Origin: Channallabes apus
Taxonomy: Eukaryota; Chordata; Actinopteri; Siluriformes; Clariidae
Length of the DNA stretch: 64,000 bases
Assembly: GCA_030522415.1 (NCBI GenBank)
Contig: CM060106.1
Span: 27,119,967 to 27,183,966, forward strand
Direction: 5' to 3'
In this document: piece after piece, positions 22,537 through 34,335 of the stretch
Numbering within the stretch: the first letter of the stretch is position 1
Layout: every line of letters starts with the position of its first letter
The notes under the pieces: generated by a model
The model's database searches: none
What the model was told of the DNA's origin: nothing
The model's input: the letters and a program-made list of their open reading frames with translations, nothing else
Translations under genes and position numbers: made by a program

Positions 22537-23272
22537 ATGATCAAGACCAAAATTGAGCTCTTTGTCATCAACTCCACTTGCTGTTTTCGGAGAAGAAAAA
22601 TGCTGACTATGACACTAAGAACACCACAGTCCCTACAGTCAAGCACGGAGGGACAGGTACAGATTGACATTGCTGCACTGAGGGGCCAATGGATGAGGCC
22701 ATGTGTTGTAAAATTTTGGATGAGAACCTCCTGAAGATGGGTTGTGGATGGGTCTTCCAGCATGAAAATAACCCCAAACATACTGCCAAGGCAACTAAGG
22801 AGTGGCTCAAGAATAAGCACATTAAGGTCATGGAGTGGTCTAGCCAGTCTTCAGACCTTAATCCAATAGAAAATCCACGGAGAGAGCTGTAATTTTGAGT
22901 TGCCAAGCAACAGGCAAGGAACCTTAAACATTTAGAGAAAATCTGTAAAGAATAGTGGATCAAAATGCATCCCAAGATGTGTGCAAACCTGGTAAACAAC
23001 TACAAGAAACGTCTTCCCACTGTGCTTTCCAGCGAGGGTTTCTCTACCAAGTACTAAGTCATGTTTTGCTTGGGGATCAAATACTTATTTCGCTCATTGA
23101 AATGCAACTTGATTCATAACATTGGTATCATGTGCTTTTTCTGGATTCTTGGTTGATATTCTGTCTCAATCCTTTACCATAAACCTATTGTATGATAAAA
23201 ATTATAGACCCTTCATTTCTTTGTAAGTGGGCAGAAAATCTGTAGGGGATCAAATCCTTATTTCCCCCACTA
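22537..23272 (+). pseudogene. Tc1-like transposon, 3' half with transposase remnant
   Basis: Plus strand. The transposase C-terminal half is legible in several frames: KIELFVINST near 22548, then at 22689-22892 [20 protein letters not shown] and [14 protein letters not shown], which hold the second catalytic Asp region and the DLNPIE signature. The 3' non-coding part ends with GGGGATCAAATCCTTATTTC and CCCCCACTA next to TA at 23273. The 5' half is absent. Frameshifts make it inactive. Confidence 0.85.
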
Positions 23273-23280
23273 TACAGCTA

Positions 23281-23983
23281 GCCAGGGAATTTACCCCCAG
23301 GACCAGTGACTGGTCCGTTTTAGCTGACCCTTCAAAACCCTACTTTAAAATATTTCGTAAAAAACACTATTCTGTACACGACTCCTGCCATGCCTGACTG
23401 TGGCAGTTTCTTTAAACGCATTGTTACAGTACTTTATGCTACGTACATTTTGTGCTTCCTGTTAATTGCGTTTTTTTATTTGACATTTGAGTATTCTTAC
23501 ACGTGATATATTATTTTTGTGAATGATTAAACTTGAATATTTAATTGTCACTGAAAATATTCACATGTATTTTTTATAATGAAATGAAATCAACTGCGTT
23601 TTTAATGCTCCTGTTAGTGCGCATTTGTTGTAATCTGTATGTAATCTGTAAATGCCTTTGAATGCACTGAATCTATTTCATGGCTGTTTCCATTATTCTC
23701 TTCCTTTGCATGCGATTAAATGTTAAACTTGATGACTGTAAATATGTTATGATGATGATTTTTTTTTTTTTGAGGTAGTTGGGGTGTATCACACTAGGTC
23801 AGGATATGTAAGGGGGTGCTTGACCTAAAAAGTTCTGGATCTATTGCCCTAGACTGATTATATTCTGTATGCGAGTGGCATACTGTAGAAGCACTACACG
23901 CATTTACATGTGCATATATGAATAAAAGCACTACATTATACACATTGCATATGACTTACATAAACTCACTGCATATTGTATAC
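23281..23983. other. Non-coding spacer, nothing recognised
   Basis: AT-rich with a T-run near 23760; no gene or repeat identified. Confidence 0.5.
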
Positions 23984-24514
23984 ACTTGCAATTTTCTTTG
24001 TTTTTGTTTAGTGATTTATTTTCTACATTCTACAACAATACTTATGATTTCAAAACTATAAAATAACACATATGGAATTAGGTAATTACGTAACAACAAG
24101 AAAAACACCAGTTAGTTGTTATTTTAAGACACAGAGGTCGGCCTTTCTGTAATAGTTCTTGCAAGAACAATATTGTGTCAAGTGCATTTGCAAAATCCGT
24201 CCAGCACCATAATGAAACTGTCTCTCATGAAGGCCGTCCCAGGAGGACGAGACCAAAACCTACCTCTGCTGCAGACGAGAAGTTCATTTAGAGTTATCAG
24301 CCTGAAAAATGACCAATTAACAGCAGCTCAGATTAGAGGCGTTATGAAGTCTTTACAGAGCAGAAGTAGCAGAAACATCTCAATATCAACTGTTCAAAGG
24401 AGATTCATGTGTTTTTTAGACGCCTTCAGCGCATTCCTTTACAATGTAGAAAGAAATAAAAATCAGGAACAGTCATGGAGTTAGAAAGTGATCTAAAACT
24501 TTTGAACGGTAGTG
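23984..24514 (+). pseudogene. Internally deleted Tc1-like element with transposase N-terminal remnant
   Basis: The right end is ACTTTTGAACGGTAGTG followed by TA; the left TIR is worn away. The 24173-24484 frame and its neighbours hold HTH-domain pieces: GRPRRTRPKP in a neighbouring frame, SLKNDQLTAAQIRGVMKS and ISISTVQRRF. After that the sequence jumps straight to the 3' end, so the catalytic core is deleted. A sibling copy with both ends lies at 25001-25541. Confidence 0.8.
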
Positions 24515-24601
24515 TACAGTATGTACAGCTGCACACTTGGGACAGTACACTCCATCACACATTCAGTGTGAATGATTTGAAATAGATATGTTATAAACAT
24601 A

Positions 24602-24771
24602 ATACTACTACTACTGCTAGTAATAATAATAATAATAATAATAATAATTTTCACTCAAAATGTCACATTACGAACACATATGCACACAAAGCCATCTCGC
24701 AGGGTCTTGGCTGTTCTTTATAAATATCCATTCCCTCTAGTGTCAGATTCCACCTGAGGCACTGTTTTTCT

Positions 24772-24803
<32 letters not shown>
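24602..24803. repeat. Microsatellites (ACT)n, (AAT)n and (AC)n
   Basis: ACT units at 24602-24615, about nine AAT units at 24620-24648 and about fourteen AC units at 24775-24803. Confidence 0.95.
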
Positions 24804-25000
24804 TCCTCTAACACTACAGCTGTGACAATCTCACTCTACAGGAAAACGTTCACTTCTTATTTGCACTCTTTCAGCTCATGTGCTTTAATTGTTTAACTCA
24901 ACACTAAGCAGTAGACTGAACATACAATAGATTATGTATATTACAGTACAGTGACGTTCAACATGAGATACGTACAGTATATGTCTAGGGTCCTGAAATA

Positions 25001-25541
25001 CACTACCGCTATAAAGTTTGGGATCACTTGCAAATTTCTTTGAGTTTTTTTTGTTTAGGGATTGAATTTCTACTGGGGATTTCAAAATTGTGAAATATCA
25101 TATATGGAGTTAGGTAATTATGTAGCAACAACTGCCAGCCATTATTTTAAGACACAGGAAGGTCAGGCTTTCTGTAATAGTTCTTGCAAGAACAGTATTG
25201 TGTCAAGTGCATTTGCAAAACCCATCAAGCATCATGATAAAACTTTCTCTCATGAAGACCATCCTGTGAAGCCAAAACGTACCTCTGCTACAGAGGACAA
25301 GTTCATTTAGAGTTAGCAGTCTCAAAAATCACCAATTTATACCAACCAGCACCTCAGATTAGAGCCTGTATGAAGGTTTTACAGATCATGAGTAGACACA
25401 GACACATCTCAATATCATCTGTCCGAAAGTGATTATTACATATTTTGGACGCCTTCAGTATTGCTTTACAATGTTGAAAGAAATAAAAATCAGGAACGAC
25501 CATGGAGTTAGAAAGTAGTCCTGAACTTTTGAGCGGTAGTG
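25001..25541 (+). mobile_element. Tc1-like MITE, both ends present
   Basis: Left CACTACCGCTATAAAGTTTG and right, inverted, CACTACCGCTCAAAAGTTC, with TA on both sides (24999-25000 and 25542-25543). Length 541 bp. The interior matches the 23984-24514 copy, with FCNSSCKNSIVSSAFAKPI and SHEDHPVKPKR as broken N-terminal transposase sequence. Internally deleted and non-autonomous. Confidence 0.85.
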
Positions 25542-25544
25542 TAT

Positions 25545-27354
25545 ATGCATGTTTGCAAGCTGATTATGTATCTACACAAAGTCTTGGACTGTTTAAAAAA
25601 AATCTAGTAACCTTTTTAAATTACTGCCTTTTATAACATAACATAGTGTACAGTCATGTTATAAGCACATTATACTGTATGTTTGTTTTATGTTTGCTTT
25701 TTAAACATGTCATAAATCATATGATACAGAAGCTGTGATGAAAAAAACGTAGAATAAGATGAATAGAAAAATGCATAACCTTCAAACTGACAAAACCATA
25801 TGATCTTGATTCGACACACACAAAATGCACAACAGTATACGAGATACAGACTGTGTGTTACATCTGGAATGCATTTTAGACCATACGGATATTTACATTC
25901 ACTTGTTTTAGTTGTAAAGGTCCTCTGAATCAGTGGCCTTTGCAAGTGATTGCGTTGACATTAATATAGAAATTATATTAGACCTTCGTGTAACAGATTT
26001 AAGGGTTCCATCCAAACCCTGAAACGCACATACACATACTGAGAGAAAGATTTAAATGCAGAACATGTGCTACGGATGAGCGATGATAGCTCTGTCAAAG
26101 ACTCAAAGGCCGTGTTCATGGATGACTAACCCTGCTTTCTGGTAATCTAGCAATCTTTTCCTGTCTACCTCTCTCTCCCATTGCCCCTCACTCCCTTTGT
26201 CTTTCACCTGCTTTCCCCAGGTTGTGTTTCTCACTCTGCTCCTTTCATTTTTATTCACTCTCTGCCTCACCCACACATCTGTCCTCTATCCCCCTTCCTG
26301 ATATATGAACATTAAATGCGACTAATGAACGGTTATTTCTTCTGCCTGTGTTTACTCACAGTCATGGTCATTAATTAAAAAACTAAAAAAAAAGGTAAGT
26401 GCTTATATACAATTTTTATCATAATATCATCATAATATTATTGATAATGCAATGCAAAAATATGACATCAATCATTAGTGAAACGTTGCAGCATCTCATT
26501 GCAAATTCAGTTTCGTTATACTTTGTCAATTTTATAACATAACTATTCGTGCAAGAGACTGTGTTGTACCATGTATTACAAAGAGCTTCAAAGTGTTAGC
26601 TTCTGGCAATCTATAGATCTAAATAAGACGGCTATCCCTTAGAGAGGCGTTGTGCTGCAGCGTGTAGTGGAGCCGGCTCATCGCTCATGGGTCCCAGTTC
26701 AATTATGAGTTCAATCATGATGTATTGGTTTTAAAAGCGTTCCAAAAAAAAATGGCAAAAAAATCATAAATTTATTATTTGAAGTCATAATTGATTTGAA
26801 GTATATTATTATTGAAACATGTTTGTAAACTGATTTGTTAGTAGGTTAGTGCACTTTGCCTATATCTCTGAAAAAATAAAATAGACTTTTTCCTAAATCA
26901 TTTAATTTAATTATTATTAATTAAATTAAATGATTTAATTTAATTATTATTTAATTTATTATTTAAATATCCAATATTTTCCTACTTGTGTTTTTTTTAA
27001 CATAGAGCAAATTGCATGTGTTAATATTCCAGCTGAAAAAGGTAAGTAACAAGCTTTTCTTGTAGAACGTGTTTTTCTTATATGAGGTCACAATAGGAGT
27101 AAAAATTTAATTGGCTTGTCTGAACCCCATTCAATAAAAAATCAAACAAGAATTAAAAGCAGATTTTTTTTTCTTCACGTTTTTCTGTTTGAAATCTGAA
27201 TATGTAACAATGACTAAAAAGTAAATTTTGCATAACAGGTCCCCTTTAATTAAAGGTAGAAATATCTTACATTCTAAAGTCAGTCATATATGAATCGAAG
27301 GATCCATTATTTAATTAAATAATATTAATTAAAAAAAAAATAAAAAAATAAAAA
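25545..27354. other. Non-coding, AT-rich
   Basis: No gene was identified in about 1.8 kb. Around 26650-26710 a tRNA-head-like string (GTGCTGCAGCGTGTAGTGG, then CCCAGTTCAATTATGAG) may be an eroded SINE head. 26890-26970 is a self-complementary AT-rich tract of ATTTAATT words. Confidence 0.45.
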
Positions 27355-27379
27355 AAAAATATATATATATATATATATA

Positions 27380-27754
27380 GGCGGCACGGTGGCGTAGTGG
27401 TTAGCACTGTCGCCTTGCACCGCCAGGGTCCGGGTTCGATTCCCCGGCCAGGCTCGATTCCCGTCTCTGTGTGCATGGAGTTTGCATGTTCTCCCCGTGC
27501 TTGGTGGGTTTCCTCCGGGTACTCCGGTTTCCTCCCACAGTCCAAAGACATGTAGGTTAGGTTAATTGACATTCCAAATTGCCCGTAGTGTGTGATTGAG
27601 TGTGTGTATGTGAGTATGTGTGTGTGCCCTGCGATGGATTGGCACCCTGTCCAGGGTGTACCCCGCCTTGTGCCCTAAGTTTCCTGGGATAGGCTCCAGG
27701 CCCCCGCGACCCTGTATATAAGGATAAAGCGGTACAGAAAATGAATGAATGAAT
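27380..27754 (+). mobile_element. V-SINE inserted in an AT microsatellite
   Basis: Starts GGCGGCACGGTGGCGTAGTG, has box B GGTTCGATTCCCC, the conserved central CCTCCCACAGTCCAAAGACA and tail ATGAATGAATGAAT. A short duplication near the head (two overlapping CTCGATTCC segments) is shared with several copies here. Both flanks are (TA)n, so a target duplication cannot be defined. Confidence 0.9.
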
Positions 27755-27789
27755 ATATATATATATATAATATATATATATATACCTGT

Positions 27790-27822
<33 letters not shown>
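27754..27822. repeat. (TA)n and (GATA)n microsatellites
   Basis: TA repeats at 27754-27783 follow the SINE tail, then about eight GATA units at 27789-27822. Confidence 0.95.
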
Positions 27823-27959
27823 GATCTATATAGATATATTATTTATTTAGTTTTTTTTATTGCATTGTATTGTATTTGAGACTGAGGTTTTAAGATTCAA
27901 GATTCAAAGAACTTTATTAATCCCAGAGGGAAATTGCTTAAACAACTAACTTTCAGATG

Positions 27960-28350
27960 ATGTTCATTTGGCACAACAGAAAAGCACTCGCCTATCATCT
28001 GGACATCAGCAAATGCAATCCTGATCATGCTACAGTACAGCCACTCTTGGCCATTAAAAAGTCACGCACTCCCCCCTCTCAATCACAGCCAATCACGAGA
28101 CTTTATGACTTTATGTATTCAGAAGTGGGCACATAGCGCTTTCCTTAGAGTGTGTTGCGTTTTCTACCCCATGACATTTCACGAGCAGCAGTCCTAAAAG
28201 ATGCAGTCGGCTGGCTTCACATGGCTCGGAGGAAGGGAAGCGTATAATAGCCTTCGCCATCCCTGTTGGTAGCTGTCATGTGATGGGGAGAGATGCCTCA
28301 TGCATAGTTGTTGGCCAGGACTAAATAAAGGAGAAACGCTGGCAGGAAGC
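27960..28350 (+). mobile_element. Decayed tRNA-derived SINE (second family)
   Basis: Same family as 22187-22490, plus orientation. The eroded head is GAAAAGCACTCGCCTATCAT, followed by a body with CAATCACAGCCAATCACGAG, AGATGCAGTCGGCTGGC and TCACATGGCTCGGAGGAAGG. Divergence is high, so it is old; ends are approximate. Confidence 0.6.
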
Positions 28351-28628
28351 AAAAACAGCAACAACAACAAGAGCAATGAAATGTGTCCAGGTGACCAGTT
28401 AGTAGACTTTGTCCTTAAAGTGTTCATCAAAATAGGCAACATGGAACACAGCGGCAGTCATACACTTTAAAAACTGTAACATATCATACAGTATAACAAT
28501 CCGTCAGGATGTGCCTGAAAATTATATATTAAATAATATTTTTACACATGAGAGAATTATGGTTTATTTCAAATCTTCTTTGTAGAACAATCTACAATTT
28601 GTGGCTTACACGAAATTTGATCTTTCTG

Positions 28629-28659
<31 letters not shown>

Positions 28660-29104
28660 CGGCTGTTGTCTTGCAGTCATCGTTCACTGAAGCTGATTTG
28701 GCCAGGTGTCTAGCCAAGCAGGCATTGCTGGAGAGAGGAAATCTATTTCCATCAATCTCTCCTCCTCTTGGCATTCTCTATAAAAACACCTTTAATTTTA
28801 AAAGCGTTCACAGAGTATTTCTCTGATATTTTACTCTCTCCCTCCCTTGCTAGTTAGGAGGCCGCTGGCTGTCCCTCAGTGAACGTCGCGTCCTGATCTA
28901 CATTACACACACGTACTGAAGATAGCTTGCAGGAAATTACTTGAGGCACAAGAGTAATAAACAGGCTGTGACTGGTCAAGTTGATACACTACGGGTGAAT
29001 CATTTAGACTCGACGGATATTAAATATTCATATCACGATAATCTCCCTAACCTTTTATCATGTGTACAATTATAACACAATATATAATTATTCATTAAAC
29101 TATT
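28351..29104. other. Non-coding, with CT tract and weak splice-like motif
   Basis: A (CT)n tract lies at 28628-28654. Just after it, TTGTCTTGCAG followed by an open stretch (SSFTEADLARCLAKQALLER, 28676-28735) resembles a 3' splice site and exon, but no family is recognised and the CT run makes the splice signal uninformative. No other feature seen. Confidence 0.35.
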
Positions 29105-29400
29105 TCTTTAGTTACATTTCAGTCCACCATGCTTCTCAGAACTATCACATGCTTCCCTGGAGATGTGTGACGCCAGCCGACTGCGTATTTTTAAACTGCT
29201 GCTCACACAACCTCGGGGACTATATACTGTAAGACAATTGAAGTGACCCATGATGGGCTAGCATCCCTATGATTGATGTGACTGTATGGGACTATATGCC
29301 ATCCCTCCTCCCAAAGAGAGACCACAGGGACAATCTGCTCTCGCCCAGCTACAGATGGTTGTAATATCACACAGGAGTCAAACTCTCATGGCTCATCTCT
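29105..29400 (-). mobile_element. Decayed tRNA-derived SINE (second family)
   Basis: Contains ACTATCACATGCTTCC and GTGACGCCAGCCGACTGCG, matching the 62.3-kb copy (ACTATCACATGTTTCC and GTGACGCCAGCCGACCGC). At the right, near 29370-29400, AGTCAAACTCTCATGGCTC is a worn head. The middle is strongly diverged. Confidence 0.5.
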
Positions 29401-29439
29401 GTGTGATAGTGTGGATGCATTTTCGTTACCCCACTCAGG

Positions 29440-29790
29440 AACCATAATGTTTTAGCCCTAAAGTGAATATTGTTATAGTTTTTTAATTTAATTTCAAGTT
29501 TACTGCCAGATCAACACTGCAAAATTTTGAGGCAAATGCTTCTTTTCCAGTATCTTTAAAATATTGGTACTTGAATTTTATTAAATAACAAGGTATAAAG
29601 GGCCATCTTTTGTGTTCGCGATTTATGTATTGGCGTACTGACTCCAAAATCGTGTTGTTGTTTCTAATATCTTTGCATTTTAGTTTGTAAACTGCTGCAG
29701 TTCCTCTATAATCCTGCAGGTGGTGCATTTTAAACTATTCATACACAGCATCCTGTGTGGTAGGAAAAAATTATTTGCTACAGATGTCGC
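29440..29790. mobile_element. Decayed hAT-related fragment
   Basis: ACTGACTCCAAAATCGTG, CTCTATAATCCTGCAGGTGG and AACTATTCATACACAGC match words in the hAT end fragment at 6820-7015 and the trace at 4120-4170. Ends are not visible. Confidence 0.4.
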
Positions 29791-31318
29791 CATTAAGACT
29801 GCGCGTTTTCCCGCGAGATGCCGCAGGCAACATTCGGGAATTTAAATAAATGTGTTGTGCTTCACTGAATATGCACCAGATGGCGCATGGAAGGACTTTA
29901 TCTAAAAGCCGGACTAAGTACAACGATGAATTGTGTATAAAGTTAACCTAAAACAATATTGTTTCCAGTGCTGAAGCAAACATGAATTTTATTTTGTTTT
30001 ACAACAGATATTTCATAATGAACGTGTGTATTCAGTAAGTGCTTCATGTTATTTTCATAATGATGAAATGAGATGCCCAAATTCGTGTTTTAAAAGTTTC
30101 TTATATAGTTTTTGTAATGTCGTAATAGGGACAAAATAATGAAAGACATGGCAATGCCAACACCTTTATGTGTTTGTGCGCGCGTCTGTTCTCGCGTAGA
30201 CGGCGGAGCTCTGGTTATTTTGGGTTTTTTCAGTTTTCTTTTGGTTTCCTTTTAAATTTCTTAATTAATAATCCCATGCTATCTTCAAATGGAAATGTTT
30301 GAGTTTGCTTAGAATTGTAACAGAATTGAAAAAGAATTAACTTAAAAAAAACTATAGCAACAGGAACAGGAATTTGAAAATTATTAAAAATAACATAGAG
30401 CAAACTAATAGCTAATCAAGGTATTTAAAAAGCTAATAAATGCATATAATAATGTATCCTGATATTTAACAAATATGTTTTAATCAAAGTATTAAGACAC
30501 TAATGTAGACACACATAAGAATCTGAAGGCTGATCTGCCCACACAACACAAATCTGACCTTTTTATGTGAACTCATGTTCTTATTGAATCAAATGTAATT
30601 AACTAATAATTAAGCTCACGTATTAGACAGACGAGACAGTGCAGAGATGAAGGCCTGTCAGAGTCAGGTGCTGAGGTTAGAGGCCATCCATTAAAGAGAG
30701 ACAGAATGACAGTAGATAGAGCTAAACCAAAGGTGACAAATAAGCTGCACGATATTCTCTGTTGACATGCGAGCTTGTGTTATTATTTTCAAGTCATTAT
30801 ATTTTACCTTTAAATGATTTCAGGAGGTGACACAATATGAAACAATCAGCCCGTGCTGGGAAAAGAATCTCACCTTATCCTTCTCATACACCCCACGCGC
30901 TGTTACCTCTTCTGTACAACGTACACTTGACCCAGGGGAACGCCACCTCGCTACATTCAAATCAATCCAGACAAAAAACTTCAGAAACAATTTCAAGTCT
31001 CAGCCTGAAGATCTCATGTGTCACAGTGCACACAGTGTATAACGGCTTCATGGAACAGAAGCAACGGAAAGGAAAACTCCGGGGGTGAAGAGGTTTCTTT
31101 ACTGCAGCTCCTAGTGTCTGAGTTAAAAGCAATTACAGCTGCATAAAATGTAAAGATGTGTTTCAATGATTGTAAGAATGAAATGATATATGTGGAATGA
31201 CTGCAGTTAATGTTATTTTATTTTTATTGTTGTTTTATTTCTGTGATAAAAATGCCAATTTCTAATTCAGAAACAGTGACACTGATCAGATACAGAATTT
31301 TCTTTCGGGATCAATAAA
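29791..31318. other. Non-coding, nothing recognised
   Basis: About 1.5 kb with no reading frame of interest and no recognisable element. Confidence 0.5.
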
Positions 31319-31319
31319 G

Positions 31320-31365
<46 letters not shown>

Positions 31366-31368
31366 AGG
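31319..31368. repeat. (ATCT)n microsatellite at a hAT target site
   Basis: About twelve ATCT units; the last eight bases, ATCTAAGG, are the left target duplication of the hAT that follows. The preceding ATCAATAAAGT is a sequence often found at ends of fish repeats. Confidence 0.95.
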
Positions 31369-32018
31369 CAATGGTCCCCAAACCTTTTGCTGTGTGCACC
31401 CCTTTCTAATATTTGACACCATTCAAGCACCCCTTCGATTAAACTCCACATTTTATAACTACAATAACTAAATACACACATTTTCTGTATATTAGAAAAT
31501 ATCAACATTGTGATACAATGTGAACAATGCGATATGCGATATGCGATATTGTTGTTGAATACTGCGATAACGATATTTCTTGCGATATAACATTTCCCTA
31601 GAGAAATGCATTTTGTTATTATTATTATTGCCTATTTTTTAAAATTATTTATTTATATGTAATGATGATACTAAAATAAACAGGTAATAGATATTCGTCT
31701 GATGTAATTAAATCTAATTCAGGCTAAAAAGAAACTATATGTCAAGGAAGTTGCAAATATTTAGACTTCAAAACACTATGAATGACTTAAACCCCTCAGC
31801 AGATATTCTGACTTCTGGTTTGCTGTTACTATAAACCTGCCAACACAATATGAATTACTTTCAAACATGACTTTTTATTTACGTGTAACCATACACTCAT
31901 CGATAGTGTCTTAAAACAAGAGCATCTTTTAAACTAAATATTCTCTTTGGCTTGCCTGTTTTTTTTTTAAATAAAAATAAATATTATTAAACAAAAATTA
32001 AATAAAAAAAATACTATT

Positions 32019-32021
32019 TGT

Positions 32022-32052
<31 letters not shown>

Positions 32053-32385
32053 GCACGCACACACATACACACTCGCTCCGCGACCGGCACTAGGACCCGG
32101 AAGTAATGCAGGCGCGAACCCGAAAGTATAAAAGGAGTAAACAAGCCATTGCATAGAGCTTAGTCACTGAGTTCGCGCATGTCGGTTCAGATTGTTTACT
32201 TTCTGATTCGAGTGTGTGTTTATAGGACGCGGGTTAAATGTGTGTTTTTCCCTTGCTCCCCTTCTGTGAGAGTCCTTAAACTTAGGTTACCCTGCCGACT
32301 CGCTTGCTTTCGTGTTTGGGTTTACCGTCCACGCTACAAAGGGCTAACAGCTAGTCTTCTCATCATCCGGGGTTAGTTCGCGACA
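32019..32385 (+). mobile_element. Possible solo LTR with TATA box
   Basis: A GC-richer block starting TGTCACAC, expanded into (CA)n, and ending TTAGTTCGCGACA has TG...CA boundaries and an imperfect terminal inversion (TGTC...GACA). It contains a TATA box in AAGTATAAAAGGAG (32125-32138), and its content differs from the AT-rich hAT around it. No matching target duplication was found, possibly because the CA tract expanded. It could instead be a promoter-like internal piece of the hAT. Confidence 0.35.
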
Positions 32386-32416
32386 GAATGAAGTATAAAG
32401 ATATAAATAATATATA

Positions 32417-32420
<4 letters not shown>

Positions 32421-32457
<37 letters not shown>
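32421..32457. repeat. (TA)n microsatellite
   Basis: About 18 TA units inside the nested hAT. Confidence 0.95.
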
Positions 32458-32466
<9 letters not shown>

Positions 32467-32621
32467 AGCGGGTATAAACATAGTAAGGCCATCTGATTGG
32501 TCAAATTTGGACACACAAATGCTTGGCACATAAAGTATTTATCGCAACTCTTTGCGATATGGTTATCGCGCATGCCATTATCGCAATAACAAAATTTTTT
32601 CAATATATCGTGCAGCCCTAA

Positions 32622-32995
32622 TTGTGTGGGGCATACCTCTTTTAGCTATGCAGTAACTGGCCAGATATAACGCTCTCTGAGCATTTTAGGAAACCCCTAA
32701 TCCAGAATGGGAGTGGATAATTTTTTCTCTTCTTCTGCAGTTCCTCCAAATTTCCTTGAAAAAAACTTTCAGACATGTCTTTTGCTGTGTCTTATTTGAG
32801 CGTAGACCAGTACCGAACCATATATGAGGGCTTAAGACTGCTATTAGCTAAAACCTCACCGCAGACTACACATTGCGGATTTGGATTTTCTGCATCTCCA
32901 ATCCATGTAAACCCGAAACCAATGTAACTGTCGTTATATTTGCGTTTCTTACTTGACATTTTCTCACTTTCTAGCATAGGCTTAATTCTCTTCAT
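32622..32995 (-). pseudogene. hAT transposase N-terminal remnant (BED-type zinc finger)
   Basis: Minus strand from the ATG at 32995 (or the inner Met, 12 codons in, which fits the family better). SSKKRKYNDSYIGFGFTWI and PQCVVCGEVLANSSLKPS are the start of the BED-like zinc finger of Charlie-type hAT transposases and their host-domesticated relatives (ZBED5/SCAND3-like). The second half of the finger is damaged: RYWSTLK stands where an arginine-histidine and a final histidine are expected, and a stop follows. Further on, RALYLASYCIAKRGMPHTI corresponds to the conserved segment before the catalytic core, then a hAT insertion ends homology. Not functional. Confidence 0.78.
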
Positions 32996-33451
32996 CAGTA
33001 CATCTCTGCTGGATTTCTCTGTTCCCGCCTGCGCCTCTTCACCTCGTTTGTTACTGTATCCTCCGAGTCCATATACTCAAGGCCGCTGCACATCTCCATA
33101 GAAGAGGCCGATGTAGATGATTCACCTACTGTCACTTGGCTTCTTTCAAGTGCCAGTTTTTAACCAGGTGTCCATTTTGATGAATTTAGTAAGGGAAAAA
33201 ACTATGAATGTACTATCACTAATGTGAAATTGTGACGCAGATGTGAAACCGCGAGATGAGTAATGCATAGGTTGTAAATTACAATTTGTAATGTGTTTTT
33301 TTTTTCTTTCTCTCAGTGAATTTCTTGTCTCTCAAAAATATGACATGTTAAGTTTGCTCAAGATAAATACATAAAAATAATAAAATATTTTTTTTTCCGC
33401 CATTACAAACATTCTCTCGCGCACCCCAGTTTGGGAACCGCTGATCTAAGG

Positions 33452-34335
33452 TGTATGTTAACATGATCCAAGCATTTAATCATAATGAAGTGTTTAATAT
33501 GTCAGAACTATAACAAATAGACATTTTTTTCCTCAATGGTTAGGTTAGGTTTCCAATCTTTCCTGGCAAATCCCGCCTTCTGCATCATGATTGGCTGCAA
33601 GAATTGAGTCTCATCCATGATTGGTTAGTTGCTTTACTGGTATTTAAAGTATACTTTAAAGTATTTCTACTTTACACCTCATCCCAACACACTCTCGTAC
33701 AGCTTGCATCGTTTCACAGGCTAACTGTAATAATGCAGTAACATAAACGTTCCTTTATGCGCACACCCTCGAAGATAAACTGAGTTCATAATGAAAATAG
33801 AAGGCAATTTATTGATGCATCTTTTTCAACCCCACACACACTTAACATAATCCAGTATCTTAAATATTCAATGTAAATGTCAGTCACGCTGAGACTCCAG
33901 AGCTCAAAGGGCACGGGCACTATTCAACGCAGACAGCAATGCAGCACTTCAAAGACAAAAAAAAGCAAAGCGCCTAGCCTCCTCTGGAAACTTATTCTCT
34001 CTCACAAATTTCTCAGAGATACACCAACAAATTGGATTTCATACGAAGGCTGCAGGGATTTGGATTTTGTCAGAGACGTGCATACACAAACGCGCACATA
34101 TCCACATAAACGCGCCGACCTCATCAAGCTCAATCAACAGACGAGAGGAGAGAATAAAGAGGAGAGAAGATGGGAGAAGACAGGAGAGAGGAGAGATCAA
34201 AAGAAGAAAGAAGCAAAGATCGTTAAAATTCAGATCACATCACCTCTTACTCTACCCAGTGCAAAAACCTGACTATAAACACATGGTTTTTGGATATCAG
34301 TCAATTCGATTTCAACACAAATTTTGCTGACTGAG
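33452..34335. other. Non-coding, nothing recognised
   Basis: No element or gene was identified. Purine-rich around 34135-34225 (GGAGAGAA words) gives spurious frames. Confidence 0.45.

Larger units (their letters stand above)
31515..32620 (-). mobile_element. Second hAT nested in the transposase remnant
   Basis: Read on the minus strand the end at 32620 is TAGGGCTGCACGATATATTG, a typical fish hAT terminus, then ATTGCGATAATGGC. ATTGTGTG follows outside (32621-32628); the left candidate octamer ATTGTGAT (31507-31514) matches at six of eight positions, and the left end itself (ATGCGATATGCGATATGCGA) is degenerate. The insertion splits the transposase remnant just after the residues MPHTI. No coding capacity. 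Confidence 0.6.
31369..33443 (-). mobile_element. Charlie-type hAT transposon remnant with perfect 8-bp target duplication
   Basis: ATCTAAGG flanks both sides (31361-31368 and 33444-33451). Ends are CAATGGTCCCCAAACC on the left and, inverted, CAGCGGTTCCCAAACTGGGG on the right, the ends of a common vertebrate hAT class. The minus strand carries the start of a BED-finger transposase (32622-32995), so the 5' end of the element is at 33443. Most of the transposase is deleted, and its place is taken by another hAT, a possible solo LTR and microsatellites, making a three-layer nest. Confidence 0.88.

Noticed and set aside
27380..27460. tRNA-like sequences in the GGCGGCACGGTGG repeats
   Set aside because: These are V-SINE heads, repeated in many copies with target duplications.
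33877..34272. 131-codon frame with a lysine/glutamate-rich tail
   Set aside because: Driven by a purine-rich tract; no domain, no splice context.
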